From the NCBI RefSeq assembly GCF_022818495.1, contig NZ_CP089291.1, positions 1,272,501 to 1,336,500 on the forward strand: a stretch of 64,000 bases of DNA, in the 5' to 3' direction. A program made the position numbers and the translations under genes. Under the pieces are notes generated by a model. It did no database searches, was not told the DNA's origin, and saw only the letters and a list, made by a program, of their open reading frames with translations. Source of the DNA: Fodinisporobacter ferrooxydans. GTDB taxonomy: Bacteria > Bacillota > Bacilli > Tumebacillales > MYW30-H2. Numbering within the stretch: the first letter of the stretch is position 1; every line of letters starts with the position of its first letter. Shown piece after piece: positions 1 through 8,324 of this stretch.

Positions 1-1
1 T

Positions 2-362
2 ATGATTCGCTAGAAGCGAGAAGTGCAAGGAATGACCGGAGCAAGTGAAGGAGCGTACGGTATTGGTACGTGACTGAAGCGAGTGATGGGAATGACACAG
101 CAATTCGAAGCTTATAGTAAATAGAGTCGAATCAGAAGCGAGAAATACAAGGAAGCGCTTGAGTGACGGAAGGAGCGTACGTATTTGGTACGTGACTTAC
201 GGAACGAAAGATGCTGACGCAGTAGTTCGAAGCGATTCAATAAATGATTCGCTAGAAGCGAGAAGTGCAAGGAATGACCGGAGCGAGTGAAGGAGCGTAC
301 AGTATTGGTACGTGACTGAAGCGAGTGATGGGAAATGACACAGCAATTCGAAGCTTATAGTA
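2..362. repeat. Three tandem copies of a ~120-bp structured repeat upstream of 5S rRNA
   Basis: Copies lie at about 4-119, 127-242 and 246-362. The first and third are almost identical (I count two substitutions and a one-base insertion), while the middle one is clearly diverged. Each carries a small hairpin built on CGTAC and GTACG about midway, flanked by purine-rich segments containing GAAGCGAG and GGAGCG, and ends with TTCGAAGC-like sequence. No reading frame covers the unit. It fills the spacer between the 5S gene and whatever lies upstream (presumably 23S rRNA), so it is probably transcribed with the rRNA operon. Function is unknown. Confidence 0.85.
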
Positions 363-372
363 GAATCAGATG

Positions 373-489
373 TCTGGTGATGATGGCAGAGGGGATACAC
401 ACGTACCCATCCCGAACACGACCGTTAAGCCCTCTAGCGCCGATGGTACTTGGAGCGCAGGCTCCTGGGAGAGTAGGACGTTGCCAGGC
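373..489 (+). rRNA. 5S ribosomal RNA
   Basis: The segment has the standard 5S layout of about 117 nt. It opens with TCTGGTGATGATGGCAGAGG, contains the conserved CCCATCCCGAACACG block and the GCGCCGATGGTA segment, and closes with GAGAGTAGGACGTTGCCAGG. The ends CTGG and CCAG can pair as helix I. It is the last gene of an rRNA operon whose 16S and 23S genes would lie before the window. A U-rich hairpin terminator follows about 25 nt downstream. Position next to yaaO-tmk matches the rrnA context of B. subtilis. Confidence 0.95.
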
Positions 490-514
490 GAAAAAACAAT
501 AGTTGGAAATATCG

Positions 515-546
515 AAGTCGCTCGGAAAGTTGAAGCGGCTTTTTTA
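515..546 (+). terminator. rRNA operon terminator
   Basis: AAGTCGCT (515-522) pairs with AGCGGCTT (534-541) including one G-T pair, and is followed at once by a run of T. It sits 25 nt after 5S rRNA. Confidence 0.75.
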
Positions 547-629
547 TTTGTTACAGTAAATCGCAAAAATCAGCATTCAAGTTTTACTTGAGCTATTTTG
601 TGTATCATATAAAGTTAAAAAGATGTTTA

Positions 630-674
630 AAAAGCCTCTGGTACATGGAAATCCCATTTGTGCCAGAGGCTTTT
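630..674 (-). terminator. Terminator of the malic enzyme gene
   Basis: A near-perfect stem, AAAGCCTCTGG with CCAGAGGCTTT, lies 13 bp past the malic enzyme stop. On the minus strand the stem runs into a T tract. On the plus strand it could serve as a back-up terminator for the rRNA operon. Confidence 0.8.
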
Positions 675-686
675 GATTCATTCGTA

Positions 687-2108
687 TTAGAAAATATTTC
701 GTATTTCTTTGCGTGCCACGCCTGTGCGATTCGCCGCTTTGACGACTGCATCACGTACTGCTTTGACGACCTTTTTGTTGAAAACACTCGGGATAATATA
801 CTGTTCATGCAGTTCTTCATCAGAAACAACAGATGCAATTGCTTGCGCAGCTGCTAACTTCATTTCCTCATTAATACATGTGGCTCTGGAATCTAATGCA
901 CCACGGAAAATTCCCGGGAAGCATAAAACGTTATTAATTTGATTCGGATAATCCGACCGGCCAGTCGCTAATACACGAACATATGGCTCAGCGTCTTCAG
1001 GATCGATTTCCGGATTAGGGTTTGCCATCGCAAATACAATTGGATCTTTGGCCATTGATTTTACGTGTTCAATTTTAAGTACACCAGGACCAGATAATCC
1101 AATAAATACATCCGCTCCTTGAATCGCTTCTGCAAGGCTTCCGGTCAAATTGTCAGGGTTTGTAAATTGTGCGTAATGTGTCCACATACTGTTCGTGTAT
1201 TCTTCATTTCGATTGATAATACCGGCACGGTCAACTCCAATCACCTGTTTAACGCCTGCTGATAAGATCATTCGAGTACATGCAATGCCAGCGGCTCCGA
1301 TTCCGCAGACAACTACTTTTAAGTCTTCTAATCTCTTTCCAACAAGTTTTACTGCGTTTAACAATCCTGCTAATAAAACAACGGCTGTTCCGTGTTGATC
1401 GTCATGGAAAACAGGAATATCCAATTCTTTCTTTAAACGCTCTTCAATTTCAAAACATCTAGGCGAAGAAATATCTTCCAGATTAATTCCGCCAAAGGCA
1501 GGAGCTATTGCTTTTACAATCGCTACGATCTCATCTGGATCTTTTGAATTAAGACAAATCGGGAATGCGTCAACTTGGGCCAATTGTTTAAACAACATGG
1601 CCTTACCTTCCATAACGGGCATTGCTGCTTCCGGACCGATATCACCCAAACCTAACACAGCAGTTCCATCCGATACAACAGCTACTGTATTTCGTTTAAT
1701 TGTGAGTTGGTATGCTTTGCTTGGATCTTCATGAATCGCTTGGCATACACGTGCAACTCCTGGTGTATAGACTCTTGATAGATCATCTCGATTTTTTACA
1801 GGAACTTTAGAGTTAACTTCGATTTTTCCTCCGATATGAACTAGGAAGGTACGGTCAGATACGTTGACAACTTTAATACCGGGCTTGGAATCAAGAGCTT
1901 TTACGACTTTTTGCCCATGTGCACGATCAAAGACGTTAACGGTTACATCTCGAGTAACATGAGATTTACCCACATGAATAACGTCCACCGCAATAATATC
2001 GCCACCAGTTTCGCCAATTGCCGAAGCAACTTGTCCAAATGTTGTAATGGAATTCTCTAGTTCAAGCCGTAAAATCAGACTTAAACCCGCGCTATTTTGA
2101 ATTGCCAA
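687..2108 (-). CDS. NAD(P)-dependent malic enzyme with N-terminal ACT domain
   Basis: Catalyses oxidative decarboxylation of malate to pyruvate, linking the TCA cycle to pyruvate in the cytoplasm. The 473-residue protein begins with an ACT-like regulatory domain (about residues 5-80), followed by the malic enzyme catalytic domain with YTPGVA (114), GLGDIG (153) and HDDQHGTA (235), and an NAD-binding GIGAAG (269). I chose a TTG start at 2108 because TAGGAGGA lies 7 bp upstream; the ATG at 2129 precedes this ribosome site. Monocistronic on the minus strand, between its own promoter (2194-2222) and terminator (630-674). An ACT domain suggests ligand control, possibly by an amino acid, which is inference. 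Cofactor preference cannot be read from the sequence. Confidence 0.9.
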   Translation of the reverse strand: MAIQNSAGLSLILRLELENSITTFGQVASAIGETGGDIIAVDVIHVGKSHVTRDVTVNVFDRAHGQKVVKALDSKPGIKVVNVSDRTFLVHIGGKIEVNSKVPVKNRDDLSRVYTPGVARVCQAIHEDPSKAYQLTIKRNTVAVVSDGTAVLGLGDIGPEAAMPVMEGKAMLFKQLAQVDAFPICLNSKDPDEIVAIVKAIAPAFGGINLEDISSPRCFEIEERLKKELDIPVFHDDQHGTAVVLLAGLLNAVKLVGKRLEDLKVVVCGIGAAGIACTRMILSAGVKQVIGVDRAGIINRNEEYTNSMWTHYAQFTNPDNLTGSLAEAIQGADVFIGLSGPGVLKIEHVKSMAKDPIVFAMANPNPEIDPEDAEPYVRVLATGRSDYPNQINNVLCFPGIFRGALDSRATCINEEMKLAAAQAIASVVSDEELHEQYIIPSVFNKKVVKAVRDAVVKAANRTGVARKEIRNIF

Positions 2109-2193
2109 GGGAAATCCTCCTAATCCCATTGAATCTTTAAAGATGGTAGTTTATTTTGCAAGAATGCAAAAATACAGTACGTTACTTTTATAC

Positions 2194-2222
2194 ATTCTAA
2201 CAGAATGTACGATAAGCAACAA
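2194..2222 (-). promoter_or_regulatory. Sigma-A promoter of the malic enzyme gene with overlapping palindrome
   Basis: Minus strand TTGTTG (2217-2222), 17-bp spacer, TAGAAT (2194-2199). A perfect palindrome ACATTCT-AAC-AGAATGT (2192-2208) covers the -10 box, a likely repressor operator for an unidentified regulator. Confidence 0.6.
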
Positions 2223-2353
2223 ATACAGAAATAATAGGTATGTGTACGAGTATGTAGAATGATTTAGCGTAATCATATATTGAAGTAGTTTTTTAATGGA
2301 AAAAGGAGTTTTTTATAGGGGTATCGAACTTGTTTCAGAATGGAGGAAATGGA

Positions 2354-3826
2354 ATGCTGAACGAGAATCAAAACCGTATCCCCCTATTGGAAGCGATCAT
2401 TCGCCATGTTCAAAAGCGCCCGGTTCCGTTTCATGTCCCAGGACACAAAATGGGACGGGGGGTTGTCAGTGAATTTGGAAATTGGTTGGATGCAGCATTA
2501 AAACTAGATATAACGGAATTACCCGGTCTGGATGATTTGCATGCTCCTAGTGATTCCATTTTAACGGCCCAAGAGTTGGCGGCAGCAGCATTTGGCGCCG
2601 AACAAACATTCTTTTTGGTGAACGGAAGCACTTCTGGAAACTATGCGATGATTTTAAGCACTTGCAAGCCGGGAGATCGCTTAATCGTTGCACGTAATTT
2701 CCATAAATCAGTGATACAAGCATGTACATTGGGAAACATTCACCCCGTGTATATGGATTTGCCGATAGATAAAGATATACAGTCTGCAGGTCCAGTGCCT
2801 GTAGAATCTGTGGAAATGGCCATACAAAAATATCCTGATGCAAAGGCCGTGCTCATCACAAGCCCGACCTATCAGGGAATTTATTCACCCATTCGGGAAA
2901 TAGCAGAAATCGTTCATCGTGCAGGCATGATTTTACTAGTAGATGAGGCACATGGTGCACATTTACATTTTCACCCGCAATTGCACAAATATGCTGCTTT
3001 GGTGCAAGGAGCTGATCTTGTTGTTCAAAGTACGCATAAAATGCTGGGATCCTTGACACAAACAGCGATGTTGCATGTAAATGGAAAAGGAGTAGATCTT
3101 CAGCGTTTGGCGAAGTATGTGTCCTTTAGTCAAACGAGCAGCCCTTCTTATCTGCTGCTGGCTTCTCTGGATGCTGCTCGCTATGTTATGGCGATGGAAG
3201 GCGAGCGATTGTTGAGCAGGGGGATGGCTCAACTACAGGATTTTCATGCAGCCGCAAAACGTTGGAAATGGATTCAGCTCGTTCCGCGAAAGGAAGACAG
3301 GGATCCATTCAAGCTCATTTTCCGATTGAAACGAGGTACTCCTGCATTTGCGGAGGAATGGCTGCGTACGAATCATGGGATATTTTTCGAAATGGCTACA
3401 CCTGATCATTTACTTGCAGTTGCAAGCTATGCAGATACGAAAGGGATGATGGAAAAGCTGCTTCGAGCACTCGATGCACTGGATCAATGGTTAGACAGAT
3501 TTGACGTTGCCACAGCGGATATGTCCCATTCATCCGATGATGCTTTTCTATTGCCCTTTCAACCATCGGTCAAGGAGCCGGTATTAGGGCTGCGAGAAGT
3601 CGAGGATTCAAACTGGGAATGGGTAAATATTGAGCGTTCTTGCGGTCGTATTGCCTATCACTTTGTAGCGCCTTATCCACCGGGTATTCCGATCATATGC
3701 CCAGGGGAACGCATTGAGTCTCACATGATCAAAAAAATTCTTTCGTGTATTCAACAGCGTGGGAATGTTCAGGGGCTTGGCGGGAGTAATAAAACGCAAA
3801 TTGCGGTTTGTATAGAGGAGAAGTAA
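2354..3826 (+). CDS. Orn/Lys/Arg decarboxylase family PLP enzyme (YaaO type)
   Basis: A 490-residue member of the fold-type I basic amino acid decarboxylases, which make polyamines or their precursors (cadaverine, agmatine or putrescine). Visible are HVPGHK near residue 29, DEAHGAH (197), the PLP-lysine motif STHKML with the lysine at about residue 229, and the C-terminal family motif PYPPGIPI. The start at 2354 is chosen because GGAGG lies 7 bp before it; an upstream in-frame TTG (2330) lacks a suitable ribosome site. Its place directly before tmk matches yaaO in B. subtilis. Substrate cannot be decided from sequence alone; several relatives are arginine or lysine decarboxylases. Confidence 0.88.
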   Translation: MLNENQNRIPLLEAIIRHVQKRPVPFHVPGHKMGRGVVSEFGNWLDAALKLDITELPGLDDLHAPSDSILTAQELAAAAFGAEQTFFLVNGSTSGNYAMILSTCKPGDRLIVARNFHKSVIQACTLGNIHPVYMDLPIDKDIQSAGPVPVESVEMAIQKYPDAKAVLITSPTYQGIYSPIREIAEIVHRAGMILLVDEAHGAHLHFHPQLHKYAALVQGADLVVQSTHKMLGSLTQTAMLHVNGKGVDLQRLAKYVSFSQTSSPSYLLLASLDAARYVMAMEGERLLSRGMAQLQDFHAAAKRWKWIQLVPRKEDRDPFKLIFRLKRGTPAFAEEWLRTNHGIFFEMATPDHLLAVASYADTKGMMEKLLRALDALDQWLDRFDVATADMSHSSDDAFLLPFQPSVKEPVLGLREVEDSNWEWVNIERSCGRIAYHFVAPYPPGIPIICPGERIESHMIKKILSCIQQRGNVQGLGGSNKTQIAVCIEEK

Positions 3827-3862
3827 AGCAGGTACGAGACAGCGGCAAGAGGAGGGCTTGCA

Positions 3863-4498
3863 TTGCCAGGTATTTTCCTAACGATAGAAGGGCCGGATGG
3901 CGGAGGAAAAACATCGCAAGTGCAGCTATTGGCTGCACAACTTGAAAAAAGAGGCATACATTACATCAAAACGAGAGAGCCGGGGGGAACGGCCATTAGT
4001 GATAAAATCCGTGAATTGCTGTTAAACCCTGACTCAAAAGATATGGATTCGAAAACGGAAGCTTTGTTGTATGCAGCGTCCCGAGCCCAACTCGTAGCGG
4101 AAGTGATTCGGCCAGCACTCCAAAAAGGATATGTCGTGATTTGCGACCGTTATATGGATGCGAGTATTGCATATCAGGGAGCACTTGGTTTGCATCATGA
4201 CGATGTACGCATGATCAATGAATTTGCGACAGACTGTTTGCGCCCGGATCGTACGTATCTGCTGGATATTCGCCCGGAAGAAGGATTAAAGCGGATACAA
4301 CGGGCAAAACGGGCAGAGTTTTGCGGGGATTTGGATCGAATCGAGCAGCGTGCGCTTGCCTATCACAATCGCGTACGGGAACAATTTTTACGGATTGCCA
4401 AGGAACGCGGAAGTCAGTATGTCGTGTTGGACGGTGAACAGCCGAAAGACATAGTGGCTGAGAGTATATGGAGTGATTTTTCAACGTTTCTCAATTAA
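3863..4498 (+). CDS. tmk: Thymidylate kinase
   Basis: Phosphorylates dTMP to dTDP with ATP, an essential step of dTTP synthesis. The 211-residue product has the P-loop GPDGGGKT (residues 10-17), the DR-containing motif CDRYMDASIAYQG, and a downstream lid segment rich in Arg. The start is TTG at 3863 with GAGGAGGG a few bases upstream. It heads the tmk-darA-yaaR-holB-ricT-yabA cluster, the same order as in B. subtilis. Length is typical of the family. Confidence 0.96.
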   Translation: MPGIFLTIEGPDGGGKTSQVQLLAAQLEKRGIHYIKTREPGGTAISDKIRELLLNPDSKDMDSKTEALLYAASRAQLVAEVIRPALQKGYVVICDRYMDASIAYQGALGLHHDDVRMINEFATDCLRPDRTYLLDIRPEEGLKRIQRAKRAEFCGDLDRIEQRALAYHNRVREQFLRIAKERGSQYVVLDGEQPKDIVAESIWSDFSTFLN

Positions 4499-4547
4499 TG
4501 CACAAGGTATTGCTTTGTAATCTTTTTATAGAAAGGATTTGAGTAGA

Positions 4548-4877
4548 GTGAAACTTGTGATTGCTGTTGTTCAGGACAAAGATAGTACGCGTTTACAGAA
4601 TCGATTGGTAAAGACGGGCATTCGTGCGACGAAACTGGCAAGTACCGGAGGATTTTTAAAGTCTGGCAATACCACGTTTTTAATTGGGGTGGCGGAAGAA
4701 CGATTGGATGAAGTATTGGACATGATTAAAGAGAGTGGCCGTTCCAGAGAACAAATGGTTACACCCATGTCACCGATGGGCAATCAAATTGAATCCTATG
4801 TGCCCTTTCCTGTGAGCGTACAGGTAGGTGGAGCGACTGTCTTCGTATTAGATGTTGAACAATTCGAACAATATTAG
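4548..4877 (+). CDS. darA: Cyclic di-AMP receptor, PII-like (DarA/YaaQ)
   Basis: A 109-residue PII-like protein that binds c-di-AMP in Bacillota; its downstream output is poorly understood. Family hallmarks are the start KLVIAVVQDKDS, the loop TGGFLKSGNTTF, and the end GGATVFVLDVEQF. GTG at 4548 is preferred because it gives the family length and places AAAGGA 10 bp upstream; an in-frame TTG at 4539 would overlap the ribosome site. It lies between tmk and yaaR as in B. subtilis. Confidence 0.93.
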   Translation: MKLVIAVVQDKDSTRLQNRLVKTGIRATKLASTGGFLKSGNTTFLIGVAEERLDEVLDMIKESGRSREQMVTPMSPMGNQIESYVPFPVSVQVGGATVFVLDVEQFEQY

Positions 4878-4910
4878 TCGGCGTACAGAGAACACATAAA
4901 GAGGGCAGAT

Positions 4911-5357
4911 ATGAAGATTGGTGAAAGTCTACGCACAGTTGTTGAGCGGATCGGTACGCGGGAAGATCAGCGCTTGCAGGAAGGAACGCATTCGTCTTTC
5001 CGCGAACTGTATTCCAAGGCCAGCTCAAAATTACAAAAGGAAGAATTGGATCGTCTCCTGGTTTCGATTGATGAAATGGGGCAGCGATTAAAGAAACGGT
5101 TTGCTTGGAATGATTTAAAACAGTATAAAGAACGGATTCAAAAATTTTTGGAACAGGTTGTGAAAAATGGATATTCGACAAAAGAAGAGCGAGGATTTGA
5201 CCGGCGTGGTAGAATGAAAATATATCATGTTGTCAGTCAAATCGACGATCTTTTGTCAGAACTGGCTTCTGAGTTAATTAAGGGAGAGCAAGATCAATTG
5301 GAGATCCTTAAAAAAATTGGCGAAATTCGAGGATTATTGATCAATTTATATATGTGA
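4911..5357 (+). CDS. yaaR: YaaR family protein (DUF327)
   Basis: A 148-residue, highly charged and largely helical protein of unknown function that is conserved next to holB across Bacillota. The family is recognised from the context and from the LLxSIDEMGQRLKK and GRMKIYHVVSQIDDLL segments. No signal peptide, membrane segment or catalytic motif is visible. ATG at 4911 has GAGGGCAG immediately upstream. It ends 12 bp before holB, so translation is probably coupled within the operon. Confidence 0.85.
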   Translation: MKIGESLRTVVERIGTREDQRLQEGTHSSFRELYSKASSKLQKEELDRLLVSIDEMGQRLKKRFAWNDLKQYKERIQKFLEQVVKNGYSTKEERGFDRRGRMKIYHVVSQIDDLLSELASELIKGEQDQLEILKKIGEIRGLLINLYM

Positions 5358-5369
5358 GGTTTAGGGCGC

Positions 5370-6371
5370 ATGGACTGGTCAAAAGTAGGACGAGCCGGGT
5401 TTCTCTTGCAACATGCGATTCAAAGCAACCGTTTAGCGCATGCCTATTTATTCACTGGACCAGAAGGCATGTATAAATTGGAAATGGCCCGCATGTTCGC
5501 AAGAGCAATTTTATGTAAAAATTCTGTAGACAAACCGTGCAATGAATGTCTTTCGTGTCGAAAATGCTTAAATGGAAATCATCCTGATATTATTGAAATT
5601 CATCCGGAAGGTGCCAGTATTAAAATCGATCAGATTCGGAGCCATCAAAAATTGCTGTCTCTGAAATCTGTGGATGTATCCTATAAAATCTACATTGTGG
5701 ATCGGGCCGATTCGATGACGACCGAAGCTGCGAACAGCCTTTTAAAAGTACTTGAGGAACCCGTTTCTCCAGTCGTTGCCATTTTGATTGCAAAAAGTCC
5801 ATCTTCCGTATTGCCCACGATTCTTTCCAGGTGCCAGCGAATTTCTTTTGAGCGGATTTCTTCAGAGGCAATCCGAGCGGATTTGGAGCGGAATCAAATT
5901 TCGAAAGATCAGGTTGATCTTTTGGCTGAAATAGCGGAAAGTACTGATGAAGCCAGGAAATGGGCCGGATCTGATGTGTTTGCCGAATGGATAGCTGTAG
6001 TGTTACAATTAACAGAAGATCTGACTTATAACAGGGGAAATCCACTGTTTACAATACAGGAAAAAGTTATAAAATCTCATTCAGATCCAGCGGAACTGTC
6101 GTTGTTTCTGCAGTGTCTGGCGTGGTGGTTCCGTGATCTTTTGCATGTGAAACTGGGCGTTTTCGATGATCTTGCATTTCAACAACAATTGCAGCGTTTA
6201 CAAATGCAAGAATCTCTCTATTCGATTGATGCCATAACGAACATGCTCGTTACTGTCATTACGACAAAAGACCGATTGCAATACAACGTGAATGTACAGT
6301 TGGCGTTTGAACATATGATTTTGCGGTTACAGGAGGTGAAACATGTATACAGTAGTAGGGGTGCGATTTAA
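5370..6371 (+). CDS. holB: DNA polymerase III delta-prime subunit
   Basis: Clamp-loader subunit of the replisome. The 333-residue protein has an AAA+ fold with a degenerate P-loop (GPEGMYKL, no GKT), which is usual for non-hydrolysing delta-prime. Zinc-binding cysteines sit at residues 49, 57, 60 and 63. The segment ANSLLKVLEEP and the sensor-like SRCQRISF follow. The 3' end overlaps ricT by 29 bp, and the ricT ribosome site lies inside holB. Start ATG at 5370 is preceded by GAGGTTTAGGG. Confidence 0.93.
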   Translation: MDWSKVGRAGFLLQHAIQSNRLAHAYLFTGPEGMYKLEMARMFARAILCKNSVDKPCNECLSCRKCLNGNHPDIIEIHPEGASIKIDQIRSHQKLLSLKSVDVSYKIYIVDRADSMTTEAANSLLKVLEEPVSPVVAILIAKSPSSVLPTILSRCQRISFERISSEAIRADLERNQISKDQVDLLAEIAESTDEARKWAGSDVFAEWIAVVLQLTEDLTYNRGNPLFTIQEKVIKSHSDPAELSLFLQCLAWWFRDLLHVKLGVFDDLAFQQQLQRLQMQESLYSIDAITNMLVTVITTKDRLQYNVNVQLAFEHMILRLQEVKHVYSSRGAI

Positions 6372-7026
6372 GAAGGCAGGTAAAATCTATTATTTTGATC
6401 CGGGAGAGCTTGAAGTTCAGCAAGGGGATTCCGTTATTGTAGAAACCGCACGGGGTGTGGAGTTCGGTAATGTTGTTGTTGGAAAACGAAGTGTAACGGA
6501 AAAGGATGTTGTATTGCCGTTAAAGAGCGTATTGCGAATTGCTGAAGAGCAGGATCGGATACAAGTGGAAATCAATAAATCGGATGCAAAAGAGGCATTC
6601 GGCATATGCCAGGAAAAGATTCGGGAACACAGCTTGATCATGAAATTGGTTGATGTGGAATATACGTTTGATCGGAACAAAATTATTTTTTATTTTACTG
6701 CAGAAGGTAGAGTTGATTTTCGTGAACTCGTAAAAGATTTGGCTGCAGTATTCCGTACAAGAATTGAGTTAAGACAGATTGGTGTGCGAGACGAAGCCAA
6801 GCTATTGGGCGGTATTGGTCCGTGTGGCAGAGTGTTGTGTTGTTCCTCTTGGTTGGGTGATTTTGATCCTGTTTCTATTCGAATGGCGAAAGATCAAAAT
6901 TTGTCTTTAAATCCGGCGAAGATTTCCGGATTATGTGGCCGTTTGATGTGCTGTCTGAAATTTGAATCAGATGCGTATGATGAAGAGAATATAAAAGAGT
7001 CGCTCTTTTTATATAAAGGATATTAA
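6343..7026 (+). CDS. ricT: RicT (YaaT), PSP1-domain subunit of the Y-complex, C-terminally short
   Basis: In B. subtilis RicT acts with RicA (YmcA) and RicF (YlbF) in an Fe-S-containing complex that aids RNase Y-dependent mRNA maturation and promotes sporulation, competence and biofilm. The first 210 residues match strongly: FTFDRNKI-like and RIELRQIGVRDEAK segments, and the cysteine clusters GPCGRVLCC (161-167) and LCGRLMCC (198-204). It ends at residue 227, about 45-50 residues before the usual terminus. A +1 frame after the T5 run at about 6999-7003 stays open for some 30 codons, so a frameshift is possible. ATG 6343 follows AGGAGGTG. Confidence 0.9.
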   Translation: MYTVVGVRFKKAGKIYYFDPGELEVQQGDSVIVETARGVEFGNVVVGKRSVTEKDVVLPLKSVLRIAEEQDRIQVEINKSDAKEAFGICQEKIREHSLIMKLVDVEYTFDRNKIIFYFTAEGRVDFRELVKDLAAVFRTRIELRQIGVRDEAKLLGGIGPCGRVLCCSSWLGDFDPVSIRMAKDQNLSLNPAKISGLCGRLMCCLKFESDAYDEENIKESLFLYKGY

Positions 7027-7103
7027 TGAAAGTAATCGAATAGTTACAATTGCAAGATGTACAGCAGAAGGCATGAGGATTGTGGATAGATGGGGGAGGT
7101 TCC

Positions 7104-7442
7104 ATGGATAAGCAGTCAGTCTTTGAACAAGTTGCCCAACTGGAAGAGCGCTTGGGGGAGTTTTACCAGGAGTTGGGCAGTCTCAAAAAGAAGATTGTTG
7201 AATTGCTGGAAGAAAATCAAACATTAACCATGGAAAACGAACATCTTCGGCAACGCTTGGAAACGAGTGAACCGGCAAAATCCTCAGGTGATGAACTGGA
7301 ACAGCGTGGAATGATTCACGGAGAAGGTTATGATAATCTTGCAAGGCTGTACCATGAAGGTTTTCATGTTTGCAATGTCCAATATGGGAGCTTGCGAACA
7401 GAAGGAGATTGCCTGTTTTGCCTCTCCTTTTTAAATAAGTAA
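7104..7442 (+). CDS. yabA: Replication initiation control protein YabA
   Basis: Negative regulator of initiation that bridges DnaA and the DnaN clamp in Bacillota. The 112-residue protein has an N-terminal leucine-zipper-like coiled coil (about residues 1-60) and a C-terminal zinc module with CNVQYG and the final CLFCLSF, fitting the family ligands HxC...CxxC. The start at 7104 is chosen because GGGGGAGG lies 4 bp before ATG; an in-frame TTG at 7080 precedes that site. A strong terminator follows at 7464-7491. Confidence 0.93.
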   Translation: MDKQSVFEQVAQLEERLGEFYQELGSLKKKIVELLEENQTLTMENEHLRQRLETSEPAKSSGDELEQRGMIHGEGYDNLARLYHEGFHVCNVQYGSLRTEGDCLFCLSFLNK

Positions 7443-7463
7443 TATGTCAATTTTGCAAAATAC

Positions 7464-7491
7464 CGCCTGACCCAAAAGGGTCAGGCGTTTC
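7464..7491 (+). terminator. Terminator after yabA
   Basis: A perfect 10-bp stem, CGCCTGACCC with GGGTCAGGCG, AAAA loop, then TTTCTT. Confidence 0.9.
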
Positions 7492-7550
7492 TTGTGGGGA
7501 TGCTAAAATAGAGTCATAAATTGAATCAACAAGGTTAGGTGCAAAGGCGA

Positions 7551-8324
7551 ATGAAAATCATGTTATATGAAGGAGAACGCATTGATGATTTAATGACCGC
7601 AGGCAGAAGAATCATCCAAAGCAAGGAAGTATTCTCGTTCTCCATGGATGCAGTTTTATTGGCGAGATTCGTTACTGTCAGAAGGCGGGATACCGTTATC
7701 GATTTGGGAACAGGCAATGGAGTTATCCCTTTGCTATTGACTACTCGTTTTGAATGTTTAAAAATTACCGCTGTGGAAATTCAACATCGATTAGCAGATA
7801 TGGCAATGCGCAGTGTGCAGTTGAATGATTTAACTGACAAAATTCAGGTGATTGAGGGAGATCTGCGAACGATGCCGGATCAATTGGGACATGGGATTTT
7901 TGATGTTGTTACTTGTAATCCTCCATATCGGCCAGTAGGTGAAGGGGACCAGAACCCGAATCATTATGTAGCAGCGGCAAAACACGAAATCCATTGTAAC
8001 CTTTTGGAGATCCTCCAATCAGCAGCTAAACTTGTACGATTTGGAGGAAAAGTAGCCATTGTGCATAGACCGGATCGTTTGACAGATATACTTTCACATA
8101 TGCGAGGAGTCGGCGTGGAACCCAAACGCATGCGTATGGTACATCCTAAGCTGCATGCAAGACCGAATATGCTGTTGGTGGAAGGAATTCGGGGTGGTAA
8201 ACCGGATCTTGTTATCGATCCGCCGTTACTTGTACATAAAGAAAATGGAGAGTATCATCCGGAAATTGAAAGAATTTATTCAGGGGGGGTTGCTGCATGG
8301 CAAAATCAGATGGAGAAGATATAG
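7551..8324 (+). CDS. yabB: tRNA1(Val) adenine N6-methyltransferase-like protein (YabB)
   Basis: Class I SAM-dependent methyltransferase; relatives (TrmN6/YfiC) methylate A37 of tRNA1(Val). The SAM-binding motif DLGTGNGV and the catalytic NPPY motif for adenine-N6 methylation are present. The start is uncertain: GTG 7539, ATG 7551 and ATG 7560 are all in frame, and none has an ideal ribosome site; I use 7551. The 3' end overlaps rsmI by 28 bp. The GIY-YIG gene yazA found between these two genes in B. subtilis is missing here. Confidence 0.85.
   Translation: MKIMLYEGERIDDLMTAGRRIIQSKEVFSFSMDAVLLARFVTVRRRDTVIDLGTGNGVIPLLLTTRFECLKITAVEIQHRLADMAMRSVQLNDLTDKIQVIEGDLRTMPDQLGHGIFDVVTCNPPYRPVGEGDQNPNHYVAAAKHEIHCNLLEILQSAAKLVRFGGKVAIVHRPDRLTDILSHMRGVGVEPKRMRMVHPKLHARPNMLLVEGIRGGKPDLVIDPPLLVHKENGEYHPEIERIYSGGVAAWQNQMEKI

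Noticed and set aside
370-591. 73-codon open frame over the 5S rRNA region
   Set aside because: It lies across a clear 5S rRNA gene, and the structural RNA explains the sequence.
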